A DNA stretch of 64,000 nt, taken from assembly GCF_014696625.1 (NCBI RefSeq), contig NZ_JACJQL010000032.1:1-64000 (forward strand), read 5' to 3'. Below, in pieces: positions 42,981 through 51,945 of the stretch. The number at the start of each line of letters is the position of its first letter. Position 1 is the first letter of the stretch. The notes beneath the pieces were generated by a model that saw only the letters and a program-made list of their open reading frames with translations, did no database searches and had not been told where the DNA came from. Made by a program: the position numbers and the translations under genes. Source of the DNA: Nostoc parmelioides FACHB-3921. GTDB lineage: Bacteria > Cyanobacteriota > Cyanobacteriia > Cyanobacteriales > Nostocaceae.

Positions 42981-45767
42981 TTAATGCGGAAATTGAATTT
43001 TAAATGTAGTTCCTGGTTGACGTTCGATACTAACAGTGCCTTCTAGTTGTTCTGTTACTAAGTCATGAACTAACGAAAGACCTAAAGAATCTGTATACCG
43101 CCAATCTAAATTATCTGGTAAACCGATACCATTATCTTGAATAGTCAAATCAATTTTGTCATTGACTTTCTGTAAATAAATTTTTATTGCACCTGCTGTT
43201 TTTTGAGGAAAAGCGTGTTTAAGAGAATTGGAAATCAGTTCATTGATAATTAAACCACAGGCAATGGCTTGATCAAGATTTAAATCAATCGGGTGGATAT
43301 GAGTTTCTAAGCTGATTGTCCCTGGCTCTAATTGATAGGATATTAAAATACTCGTAGCTAAGTTATTGATATAATCAACAACATCAAGTTGTCCAATATT
43401 GGGTGAAGTATATAAATTCTTGTGAATCATCGAGATAGACTCAACACGGTTTTGACTTTCTTGCATAGTTCTGATTAATTCTGGGTCTTTGAGTGTTTGA
43501 GAATGAAGTAGTAATAATCCAGAAACTATCTGTAAATTATTTTTAACCCGATGATGAACCTCTTTGAGTAAAACCTCTTTTTCCGCTAAAGCGCTTCTCA
43601 AGCGCACTTCTACCTTTTGGCGTTCAGCTAATTCATTCTGGGCTTGCTGAAGTATGCTTGACTGTTGGATAGCGATCGCAATCGGGACGGAAAGTTGGTC
43701 GAGTAAATCTAGTTCATGGGCTTCCCAGTCCCGTGGGGTAGAACATTGATGAGCTATTAATAAACCCCAAAGCTGCGGCACAGTGTTGCCTTCACTCACT
43801 TCTAACAGAATAGGTACAACTAAGTTAGCTTTAACTTGAAATTGTTCTAATAAATGCAGATGGCAATCAGTTAATCCGGCTGTGTAGATGTTGGCGATCG
43901 CTCTTTTATATCCTTGGCGATAACTTGCTCCTGCCCCTGACTGGAAACAATTATCTTGAATATCTGCCCCTAAAGCAATCTTCCATCCAGGCTTCACCGA
44001 TTCTGCTACAATTTTACCACTCATATCTGGGGCAAACTGATAAACCACAACTCTATCGACCCCAAGCAAGTCCTTAATTTCTTGAACCGTGGCATTGAGA
44101 ATATTTTGTAGATTCAGCGATTGGCGAATTCGTTGAGCAACAGCACGCATTAACCGTTCTCGCTCAATCTGTCCCTTCAAAGCGCGTTCAGTTTGCTTAC
44201 GCTCGGTAATTTCCTGACCAATACCAATTATTCGACCATCGGCAAGTCTGATATTTGTCCAAGAAGTATCTAATACTTGCCCATATCGTGTCTGAGTTCT
44301 AAAATCACCCCAAATACATTCTCCGGATTGCATAAACTTGATGACCAATTGACGATATTCAGGCTGAGGATATAACTCTGCAAAAATATCAAGGGTTTGA
44401 TAATCTCTCAAACTCCAACCTAAAAGACGCTCTAATTCTTGATTTATCCATTGAACCTGACCTTCAGGACTAATCAGTCCAATCATCAACGGGATACCAG
44501 CAAAAATACTTTGTAAAAGTGCATTTTGCTCTTGTAACTTGGCTTCGATATTTTTGCGCTCTGTAATATCATAAAGGACAGTTAAAACTGCATATTCGTT
44601 GTTAAAATTTAAGTACTGAATTGAAGCGATCGCCCAAAATGAAGTTCCGTCACTTTTCTTGAATTGAATATCATAATTATGAAGCGAGCCATGTTGACTA
44701 AGAGCTTCTAATATCTGCTGTCGGTCTTCTGAATTTTCATATAAATCTGCGGTATAGCGATTAATCAAATCGTTTCCAGATAGCTGGAATGTTTGCAAAA
44801 ATCCTGAATTAGTATATAAAATTAGGTCATCATCAACGCGGGAAATCACCAAAGGCACAGGAATTGCTTCCAGAATAGTTCTAACTCTGGTTTCACTTTT
44901 TTGTAGATTCCGTTCTATTTGAATATGTTCAGTAATATTTATCGCATCAACTAAACAAGCTTTATAACCTGAATATTCTATATAATTAATAGCCAATTCA
45001 ACATCAATAATTTGTCCACTACTGAGACGATGCTGACATTCCATGAGGAAGGGAATTTGACAGTTTTCCTGCTCTACATCTCTAATTACTTCTGATACAA
45101 ACTCAGGTATAAAAACTTGGGTAAGCTGCATTTCTAAAAACTCTGCTCTTGAGTAACCATATTGTGTAATAGCAGCTTGATTAACATCTAAAATTTGTAA
45201 AGTTTGCCGCTCACATATCCATATAGGGCGAGGATTATTTGTGAACAACAAATTAGCATCTAAGTTGCTTTTATGACTAATTTGCTTTCTGTGTAACTCT
45301 AATTGTCTGACGACTTGACGCGCTAAACGTTTGAGTATTTGTTGTTCTTTTAAACTTAAGTTACGAGGGGTAGAATCTATCACAGCTAGACAACCCAAGG
45401 CAAAACCCTCAGAGTTAATTAAGGGAACTCCTGCATAGAAACGAAAAGCGGTTGGCTTTTGCCTCACTAGGGGATTTTCTACAAATCGTTCATCTTGCCA
45501 GGTATCAGGAATAATCAATATGTCATTCTGCCCAATTGTATGAATACCAAGACAGATATGACGTGGTATTTCCAATTCAGTAATTCCTACTTTTGACTTA
45601 AACCATTCTCTTTGAGAGTCTAAAATACTGATTAGAGCGATCGGTGTATTACAGCTATCGGCAGCAAGATTTACCAGATCATCAAACACCTCTTCTGGCG
45701 GTGTATCTAAAATACAATATTGCTCAAGTGCTTCTAAGCGTAGGCTTTCATGGTCGTTAAACAACAT
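42981..45767 (-). CDS. Cyanobacteriochrome-type GAF/PAS histidine kinase
   Basis: This protein of about 928 residues contains an N-terminal GAF (about 10-155), three PAS segments (about 175-545), a second GAF (about 550-705), then HisKA_2 with HHRVKNNLQIVSGLLLLHSQ (His about 738) and HATPase_c (NELISNSLKHAF, LPDNLDW). The second GAF contains AGLTDCHLHLLEQF and VKANLVVPIL. Cys635 followed by His is the canonical bilin-binding pair of cyanobacteriochromes, with no DXCF second cysteine. It is thus a likely photosensor. Start ATG 45767; GTG 45806 is in frame. Confidence 0.88.
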   Translation of the reverse strand: MLFNDHESLRLEALEQYCILDTPPEEVFDDLVNLAADSCNTPIALISILDSQREWFKSKVGITELEIPRHICLGIHTIGQNDILIIPDTWQDERFVENPLVRQKPTAFRFYAGVPLINSEGFALGCLAVIDSTPRNLSLKEQQILKRLARQVVRQLELHRKQISHKSNLDANLLFTNNPRPIWICERQTLQILDVNQAAITQYGYSRAEFLEMQLTQVFIPEFVSEVIRDVEQENCQIPFLMECQHRLSSGQIIDVELAINYIEYSGYKACLVDAINITEHIQIERNLQKSETRVRTILEAIPVPLVISRVDDDLILYTNSGFLQTFQLSGNDLINRYTADLYENSEDRQQILEALSQHGSLHNYDIQFKKSDGTSFWAIASIQYLNFNNEYAVLTVLYDITERKNIEAKLQEQNALLQSIFAGIPLMIGLISPEGQVQWINQELERLLGWSLRDYQTLDIFAELYPQPEYRQLVIKFMQSGECIWGDFRTQTRYGQVLDTSWTNIRLADGRIIGIGQEITERKQTERALKGQIERERLMRAVAQRIRQSLNLQNILNATVQEIKDLLGVDRVVVYQFAPDMSGKIVAESVKPGWKIALGADIQDNCFQSGAGASYRQGYKRAIANIYTAGLTDCHLHLLEQFQVKANLVVPILLEVSEGNTVPQLWGLLIAHQCSTPRDWEAHELDLLDQLSVPIAIAIQQSSILQQAQNELAERQKVEVRLRSALAEKEVLLKEVHHRVKNNLQIVSGLLLLHSQTLKDPELIRTMQESQNRVESISMIHKNLYTSPNIGQLDVVDYINNLATSILISYQLEPGTISLETHIHPIDLNLDQAIACGLIINELISNSLKHAFPQKTAGAIKIYLQKVNDKIDLTIQDNGIGLPDNLDWRYTDSLGLSLVHDLVTEQLEGTVSIERQPGTTFKIQFPH

Positions 45768-46462
45768 TATTGTTTTATTTGATGAAGAATTGATGATCAG
45801 CTGCACTTTTCAGGTGAAATAGCAGTTTTAAATGGATCGGTAAAGTCTAGCTAAATTTTTGATTAGTTGTTCTGCATATAGGACTAGTATTTGATTTCTG
45901 AAATATAACTTAGGGGAACCACTGCGCTCTTACAGGTTTCCCGGCAGTCACGCAAGTGGCGTTAGGCAATGCCCACTACAACCATCATAAAGTGGACATC
46001 GCCCACCATACAAATACTTAGATAATTTCAATAATCAAATCGAAATCCCATAGCTGTTTTATTCGTCTTGATTTACGCATTTCATAGTCATATAGCCGTA
46101 GCCAGATAGATTAGAACATCAAGTTAAGATAAAACCCTGACAAAACAAGGCTTTCAAGTCTGTCAACAGTCAACCGTCAACAGTTATACTTAAAAAACAG
46201 AAGCCTACGGCAAAGCGTAGGCTAAATAGAAAACAACTATGACTCTCAACTTACAATCGATAGCGATCGCTTTAAGCAAATTCTCTATGGATCTGACAAG
46301 CGAGTAAAATTCTGCGGCCCTTACCCTAAGGTATTGTAAATGCTGTGTAGCGTTACTGTACGCAGTCGGCAATAGTGTAACCTCTGTATAAAACACGCTG
46401 TACCAAACCTAAGCGTGTCACAGAGAACATAAAGATACTCTCCAACCGATCACACATCATCC
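45768..46462. other. Gene-free region with dispersed repeats
   Basis: About 695 bases between two minus-strand signalling genes. It holds GGCAATGCCCAC/CGCCCACC repeats (45965-46010), copy 2 of the 83-nt repeat, and a perfect 8-bp hairpin AGCCTACG (46202-46209) with CGTAGGCT (46216-46223). A 63-codon minus frame over the hairpin is not credible as a gene. Confidence 0.5.
46092..46174. repeat. 83-nt dispersed repeat, copy 2
   Basis: Gapless match to 2928-3010 with 13 differences. Here it is followed by CGTCAACAG heptamer-like sequence, and at 3000-3012 the other copy also ends in a heptamer-like run. The repeat boundary on the left begins ATAGCC.TAGC.A.ATA.ATTA. Confidence 0.75.
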
Positions 46463-47101
46463 CTACTTAATTTTTTGTTTAATAAAAGTGACTACTTGTG
46501 CAAGCTGTTTCTTCAAACCTTCAATTTCTGCCTGCATTTTAGCAACTTTGTCATTAAGTGCTTGAATTTCAGCAGCTGCATCTGCATCTATTTCAGCCGT
46601 TGCTACTGTCGTAGTTGTAGCAACTGTGGGTGTGGCTAAAGTTGCTACAGCACCATGTGTAATAGTAGCAGTGGCTGTATTGCCATTCTTCGCGGCAACT
46701 ACTCCTACTGGTTCTTGGCGCGGTAGTTTAGCCTTGGTCATTGCTGACTTAATCGCATTAATTAGCTGTTTCTGATCAAAAGGTTTACCCAAAAATTCAA
46801 AATACTCGAAAGGTTCGGTGATTTTTTCCGTCACCTCTTCCTTCCTCCCAGACATAATTACCAGGGGAATTTTTCTCAGTTCAGGATGAGCTTGAACTTG
46901 CTGGAATACTTCCCAACCACTCAATTTAGGTAGCAGGAAATCCAACATAATCAAGCTCAGTTTTTCTTGTCGGATGAGATTTATCCCTTCCAAGCCGTCC
47001 TTGGCTTCTAATACCTCAAAATTGCCAGGGGGCAACATTTCACGTACTTTTACCCTGACAACGGTAGTGTCATCGATAACTAAAATTTTGTTACTTGCCA
47101 C
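46463..47101 (-). CDS. Single-receiver response regulator with coiled-coil tail
   Basis: This 212-residue protein has an N-terminal receiver (about 4-120): ILVIDDTTV, LIMLDFLLPKLSGWEV with the phospho-Asp, and VIMSGRKEE, then KPF. An alanine/threonine-rich linker (about 130-165) and a C-terminal coiled coil (about 170-210, AAEIQALNDKVAKMQAEIEG) follow. There is no DNA-binding or enzyme domain, so it probably signals through protein contacts or oligomerisation. The start is GTG 47101. No kinase is directly adjacent. Confidence 0.85.
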   Translation of the reverse strand: MASNKILVIDDTTVVRVKVREMLPPGNFEVLEAKDGLEGINLIRQEKLSLIMLDFLLPKLSGWEVFQQVQAHPELRKIPLVIMSGRKEEVTEKITEPFEYFEFLGKPFDQKQLINAIKSAMTKAKLPRQEPVGVVAAKNGNTATATITHGAVATLATPTVATTTTVATAEIDADAAAEIQALNDKVAKMQAEIEGLKKQLAQVVTFIKQKIK

Positions 47102-47419
47102 GACTGATTACTCTAAAAGAATATTGAAGTTTAAATAGCGGCTTCCCTATGGGATGCTGTGTGAATTCCAAGTGACCGTGAGAATCTCCCCACTATATCC
47201 AACATTGTTATTAATTGGGGGATAGTATATTTCGGTATAAATGTCGTCGTCGGCAGTGTTTAACAAAACTTTTAGGAGATGGAGTAATGAGGGAAAATAG
47301 AAGAGAGAGTTTATTGATTTAAAGTTATATCTCCCTAAACCCCCACACCCCCACACCCGGTCTCAAGCGACAATTTTAGTGCGTAAGTCCAATAGAGATT
47401 TATTTTTATTTACAAGCCT

Positions 47420-48322
47420 ATGACTGCCTCACAACCTGCTCAGTTTAAGTCGGAAATCACGGCAATGCCCAGTTGGTTGCGCCGTCCCATTGGCAAAGCT
47501 AGCGAACTGTCAACAGTACAGCGCATTATTAAGCAGCGTCAAATTCATACTATTTGTGAAGAAGGTCGCTGCCCGAATCGGGGTGAGTGCTATGCCCAAA
47601 AAACGGCTACATTTTTACTTATGGGGCCTACCTGCACCCGTGCCTGTGCTTTTTGTCAAGTCGATAAGGGTCATGCACCAATGCCAATTGACCCAGAGGA
47701 AGCAGCAAAGGTGGCAGAAGCGGTACAACTTTTGGGACTGCGTTATGTAGTACTTACTTCTGTAGCTCGTGATGATTTACAAGATCAGGGAGCAAGCCAC
47801 TTTGTCCAAACTATGCAGGCAATCCGTCAATTAAATCCGGGTACTCAAATTGAAGTTTTGACACCGGATTTTTGGGGTGGTGCAGGTGCAGGGGAAGCCG
47901 GACAACGCCAGCGCATCAAAATGATTGTAGAGGCACAACCAGCTTGTTTTAACCATAACATTGAGACAGTGCGTCGCTTAACCGGGCCAGTACGCCGGGG
48001 TGCTAAATACGATCGCTCTTTGCGGGTTCTGTCTCTTGTCAGAGAACTCAACCCCCATATTCCTACCAAATCAGGCTTAATGGTGGGACATGGCGAGACG
48101 GTTGCCGAACTAGTCGAAGCAATGACAGACTTAAGGAACATAGGATGCGATCGCCTAACTATCGGTCAGTATATGCGCCCATCCCTAGAACATCTACCAG
48201 TCCAAAAATATTGGACACCAGAAGAATTTGAGCATCTGGGCAAACTAGCCAGAGAAATGGGCTTTAGCCACGTCCGTTCGGGCCCACTAGTTCGCAGTTC
48301 CTATCACGCTGGGGAGGAGTGA
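47420..48322 (+). CDS. lipA: Lipoyl synthase
   Basis: LipA inserts two sulphurs into protein-bound octanoate to make lipoyl cofactor for 2-oxoacid dehydrogenases. This 300-residue copy has both [4Fe-4S] sites. The auxiliary cluster ligands are in CEEGRCPNRGEC and the C-terminal Ser is in RSSYHAG. The radical-SAM cluster is CTRACAFC. Start ATG 47420, ending at the left edge of the MITE-like element. Single gene. It is oriented toward psaX. Confidence 0.95.
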   Translation: MTASQPAQFKSEITAMPSWLRRPIGKASELSTVQRIIKQRQIHTICEEGRCPNRGECYAQKTATFLLMGPTCTRACAFCQVDKGHAPMPIDPEEAAKVAEAVQLLGLRYVVLTSVARDDLQDQGASHFVQTMQAIRQLNPGTQIEVLTPDFWGGAGAGEAGQRQRIKMIVEAQPACFNHNIETVRRLTGPVRRGAKYDRSLRVLSLVRELNPHIPTKSGLMVGHGETVAELVEAMTDLRNIGCDRLTIGQYMRPSLEHLPVQKYWTPEEFEHLGKLAREMGFSHVRSGPLVRSSYHAGEE

Positions 48323-48338
48323 AGGGTTAGGGGTGTGG

Positions 48339-48484
48339 CAATACGGTTCGGTTAATGGACTTCTTGGTTAAGGCAGGCAGGGGAAGTCAGGGGAGAACAG
48401 AAGCAGGGGAAGAGAAAAATTATGAAAATAACCTCCTTTCCTCCCCTGCCTCCTCTGCTTCCCCTGCTTATCCGAACCGTATTG
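48339..48484. mobile_element. 146-bp MITE-like element
   Basis: The ends CAATACGGTTCGG (48339-48351) and CCGAACCGTATTG (48472-48484) are perfect 13-bp inverted repeats. Inside are complementary G-rich (GCAGGGGAAG) and C-rich (CTTCCCCTGC) tracts that would fold into a long hairpin. Immediately outside both ends is AGGGGTGTGG (48329-48338 and 48485-48494), like a 10-bp target duplication. However, this motif is itself repeated in Nostoc intergenic DNA, which weakens that reading. No transposase is encoded. Confidence 0.6.
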
Positions 48485-48638
48485 AGGGGTGTGGGGGTGT
48501 GGGGAAAGAAATTCTCACTCCCTACTTAGCAATCACTCCCCAAATTCCCGAATCACACAAATATTTTTAAAGAATATGGGCAATTGTGTCCTCTGTTTGG
48601 TATTTCTGAAAAAGTCATGACATAAGGAGAATCGATTT

Positions 48639-48773
48639 ATGGCTAAGGCCAAAATTTCCCCAGTTGCTAATACCGGCGCTAAACCCCCCTATACTTTCCG
48701 TACAGGTTGGGCGTTGTTGCTACTAGCTGTTAACTTCCTGGTAGCAGCCTATTATTTCCACATTATTCAATAG
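48639..48773 (+). CDS. psaX: Photosystem I subunit PsaX
   Basis: This 44-residue protein has KPPYTFRTGWALLLLAVNFL followed by VAAYYFHIIQ, matching PsaX of the PSI core of some cyanobacteria (known from Thermosynechococcus PSI). It is a single-helix peripheral subunit that contacts antenna chlorophyll and carotenoid. A strong AAGGAGA lies eight bases before the ATG. It is short and easily missed. It follows the 146-bp palindromic element after lipA. Confidence 0.93.
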   Translation: MAKAKISPVANTGAKPPYTFRTGWALLLLAVNFLVAAYYFHIIQ

Positions 48774-48882
48774 TTAAACTTGGGAAGTAGGGAATAAGGA
48801 CTAGGAATAGGGAAAAATTTCACCCAAGCCCCAGACCCTCATCCCTCATCCCCAGTCCCCAAACTAAGTGGAATGGTGTTGC

Positions 48883-49749
48883 TCACATCGTGCCTTTAAA
48901 TAAACCTTTAGGACGAATGAGCAACACCAAAATCATGATTAGTAGGGCAACACCTTGCTTGTATTGGGAACCTAACAGGGGCGTACTCACCTCTTGAACA
49001 ATACCAATGATAAAAGCTGCGGCGATCGCACCGTAAGGGTTGCCAATACCACCCAAGATGACAGAAGCGAATAACGGCAAAATCAAAAACCAACCCATAT
49101 TGGGACGCACTGCCGTAATTAAGCCATACATACTGCCACCTAAAGAGGTCACTGTGCCAGCGATTAGCCACGTCCAAAAAATTACTTGCTCCACATCAAT
49201 TCCAGAAACCTTGGCTAAATCCAAATCATCAGCAACAGCACGCATCGCTTTACCAATTTTTGTGTTTTGTAACAGGTAGTGCAGCGCGCCGATGGATAGT
49301 ACCGCTAATGCCAATACCAGCAATTGATTTTGTGGTACTTTCACACCAAAAATATCTAAAGCAGGAGTGATGGGTAAATTATAATTTTGGTTTCTCCCGC
49401 CCCAAATTAAAATAATCCCATTACGTAAGAATAATGCTAGCCCAATTGAGATAATAATAAGAGTAGTGGAATTAGCTCGAATCGAGCGCATTCTAGACCA
49501 CAGCAATTTTTCTGACAGTAACATTGCTCCCACCGTTCCTACTACTGCCACTATCATTGATAACCAGATATTTACCCCAAAAGTGTTGACAAAAAAAGTC
49601 AAATAAGCCCCTAAAGTTAAGAAATCACCGTGGGCAAAATTAGACAACCGTAAAATTCCATAAGTTAAAGTCAGTCCCACAGCCGCAAGAGCGATAATGC
49701 TACCTACAGCAATACCATTGACAATCAGTTGAATCGTTTGTATTTCCAT
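48883..49749 (-). CDS. natD: Neutral/branched-chain amino-acid ABC transporter permease
   Basis: This 288-residue LivH-type membrane permease has the N-terminal block VNGIAVGSIIALAAVGLTLT and the conserved RLSNFAHGDFLTLGAY. The ATPase-docking loop is KIGKAMRAVADDLDLAKVSG. In Nostoc/Anabaena the NatD permease of the N-I amino-acid system is encoded apart from the other nat genes, as this one is. UrtB-like urea permeases are longer and sit in operons. The substrate assignment rests on the family and isolated context. Confidence 0.75.
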   Translation of the reverse strand: MEIQTIQLIVNGIAVGSIIALAAVGLTLTYGILRLSNFAHGDFLTLGAYLTFFVNTFGVNIWLSMIVAVVGTVGAMLLSEKLLWSRMRSIRANSTTLIIISIGLALFLRNGIILIWGGRNQNYNLPITPALDIFGVKVPQNQLLVLALAVLSIGALHYLLQNTKIGKAMRAVADDLDLAKVSGIDVEQVIFWTWLIAGTVTSLGGSMYGLITAVRPNMGWFLILPLFASVILGGIGNPYGAIAAAFIIGIVQEVSTPLLGSQYKQGVALLIMILVLLIRPKGLFKGTM

Positions 49750-49939
49750 ATTGCTAATTAAATAAGCTAATCTATAGTTATTTAGAAAGTGGTGATTGAC
49801 AACAAAAATGTTTAGTTTATTACCGAAAATCAGTCCTATAAGTTATGATTTATCGACAAAAAAGAATTGTGAGCTAATATACATAGAATCGTGGTTGCAT
49901 TTTTTGCAAAATTAAAGTTGTTAAACGGTCTAGTTGACC

Positions 49940-51751
49940 ATGCAGCAGTATTCAAGCTTACCAGAACACAACTCATCGATAGACACAACGCCAACTCTGT
50001 TGGCAAAAAGTCAGCAGCTTTGCGCTGAGTTATGGCTGGAACGCAGCTTGAACCAGCTACAGACACGCCTGCTTAATTGCTTAGAGTCTGCTTTTAACAC
50101 TGTTCCCACAAGAACCACAGAAGCGGATATTTTCCAAACAGTGGTTAATGAACTAGACATTGCCTTAAACAATAGCAATGTGGGTTTCCCTGTGTGTGCT
50201 GTGGGTATTGCTCTGTTGCAACCGCAAGCAGCAGTTGGTAAAGTTTACTATATTTCTCGCCCTCTATCTCTAGGCTGTCAACCTCCACTCTTAGAAGAAA
50301 TATCCCCAGATGGAAAAAAACTGCGGTTGCAATTGCAAGAAGCGATCAAAATCACAGATTTACAAAAACTGGAAAAGCAACAACCCCCACGAGCTTGGCA
50401 ATTAAGGGATGATTCAGATAATGTGATTGGGTGGTTACTGCTGGCGACAGATAACTTAAAGCCTCACGACAACACATTCACCGCACCACATCCTCAACTG
50501 AATACGCAACTAATGGAGCGATCGGCCGAACAATGTGTGAAGGCCTTAGTGCATCTCAAAAAAATACAATCTTTGCAACATAAATCTCAAAATTTAGGTA
50601 TTTCTAATCAGGAATTGGAGCGGACTAATCAACTGAAAAATCAGTTTTTAGCCAATACAAGTCACGAAATTCGTACACCTCTAAGTTCAATTATTGGTTT
50701 TACTCACTTGCTTCTAGCACAAGGTTACGATCCAACCAGAGAACGGCATCATGAATATTTAAATATTATTCAATCTAGTGGTAAACACCTATTGGCTCTA
50801 ATTAACGATATCTTGGATTTGTCCAAAATTGAAGCAAATCAGTTAGAAGTACAGTGGGAAAAGGTGAATGTACCAGAACTTTGTCAAAATGTATTAACGC
50901 TGATTAAGGAGAAGGCCGCAAATAAAGGGGTGAAGTTGTCTTTGGAATTAGACCCCAATATCAAGACCTTTGTTGCTGACCCTTTGCGGCTCAAGCAGAT
51001 GCTTTTGAATTTGTTATTTAATGCTCTCAAATTTACCAGTCAAGGCACCGTTGGCTTAAAAGTGTCGCTGCAAGATTCATTTATCCACTTTACAGTCTGG
51101 GACACTGGTAGCGGTATTTCTCCAGAAAATCTGGCGCTACTGTTTCAACCATATTTCCAAATTCCCAATTCTTCTGTTGCCCAACATGAAGGTACTGGTT
51201 TAGGTTTAGTGGTGACTCGTAAACTGGCAGAAATTCACAATGGTTTTGTAGAAGTAGAATCCCAAGTTGATCATGGTTCTCGCTTTACTATTATCTTGCC
51301 GTTACAACAGAATGGGCAAGTATTAGTAGGAGAAGATATTGAGGATGAGGAAACCACATCTCCTGCATCTTTGACTCCTAACGGTTCAAAAGAAATTTTG
51401 TTAGTTGAAGATGATTTACCCAACGGTGAATTGATGCAAACTCACTTGTCTAAGTTGGGATATAACGTTACTTGGGTCAAGAATGCCCATGAAATGTGGG
51501 CTAAACTTGACGAACAACAAGCAGCAGTTATCTTAATGGATGTCCGCTTACCAGATGGCGACGGTTTAGATTTAGTCAAGCAGTTGCGAGAAAAATCTCA
51601 ATATCAACAGATTCCTATTATTGCCCAAACGGCGATGGCGATGAAAGGCGATCGCTCCATCTGTCTAGCTGCTGGAGTCAACGACTATATTTCTAAACCC
51701 ATAGATTTAAATCTCTTGGCCAGTCTGGTGGCTAAGTATAGTCAGATATAG
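49940..51751 (+). CDS. Hybrid histidine kinase (GAF-like, HisKA, HATPase, receiver)
   Basis: This protein of about 603 residues comprises a GAF-like sensor segment (about 30-200) and a short coiled coil, then HisKA with the phospho-His in ANTSHEIRTPLSSIIGF (about 235). HATPase_c (FNALKFTSQG, GSGISPENL, GTGLGLVVT) and a C-terminal receiver (VEDDLPNGE, ILMDVRLPDGDG with the phospho-Asp, and SKPIDL) follow. Soluble; no membrane segment. The start is ATG 49940 (TTG 49934 in frame). Its partner output is not encoded nearby. Confidence 0.9.
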   Translation: MQQYSSLPEHNSSIDTTPTLLAKSQQLCAELWLERSLNQLQTRLLNCLESAFNTVPTRTTEADIFQTVVNELDIALNNSNVGFPVCAVGIALLQPQAAVGKVYYISRPLSLGCQPPLLEEISPDGKKLRLQLQEAIKITDLQKLEKQQPPRAWQLRDDSDNVIGWLLLATDNLKPHDNTFTAPHPQLNTQLMERSAEQCVKALVHLKKIQSLQHKSQNLGISNQELERTNQLKNQFLANTSHEIRTPLSSIIGFTHLLLAQGYDPTRERHHEYLNIIQSSGKHLLALINDILDLSKIEANQLEVQWEKVNVPELCQNVLTLIKEKAANKGVKLSLELDPNIKTFVADPLRLKQMLLNLLFNALKFTSQGTVGLKVSLQDSFIHFTVWDTGSGISPENLALLFQPYFQIPNSSVAQHEGTGLGLVVTRKLAEIHNGFVEVESQVDHGSRFTIILPLQQNGQVLVGEDIEDEETTSPASLTPNGSKEILLVEDDLPNGELMQTHLSKLGYNVTWVKNAHEMWAKLDEQQAAVILMDVRLPDGDGLDLVKQLREKSQYQQIPIIAQTAMAMKGDRSICLAAGVNDYISKPIDLNLLASLVAKYSQI

Positions 51752-51814
51752 GGACTGGGGATTGGGGATTGGGAGGAAGAACTAATTATCACTGACAACT
51801 AACAACCGACAACT

Positions 51815-51877
51815 GTAGGGGCGGGTTTTATAGATATCCTCACTCTTGGATAATGATATTCATAAACCCGCCCCTAC
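51815..51877. repeat. 63-bp palindromic element with 14-bp ends
   Basis: GTAGGGGCGGGTTT (51815-51828) and AAACCCGCCCCTAC (51864-51877) are perfect inverted repeats, with smaller matching bits (TATAGATATC/GATATTCATA) in the centre. It lies among GACAACT heptamers. The end GTAGGG resembles that of the 69-bp element at 23240. Confidence 0.75.
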
Positions 51878-51945
51878 TGACAACTGACAACTGACAACTG
51901 ACCAATGACTAAAATATTGCTATAGGGTTTTGGCAGGATTTGGGA

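Noticed and set aside
46205..46396. 63-codon minus frame
   Set aside because: Ends inside a perfect hairpin and includes HIP1; no RBS or homology.
48355..48570. 71-codon frame across the 146-bp element
   Set aside because: Consists of the hairpin arms of the mobile element.
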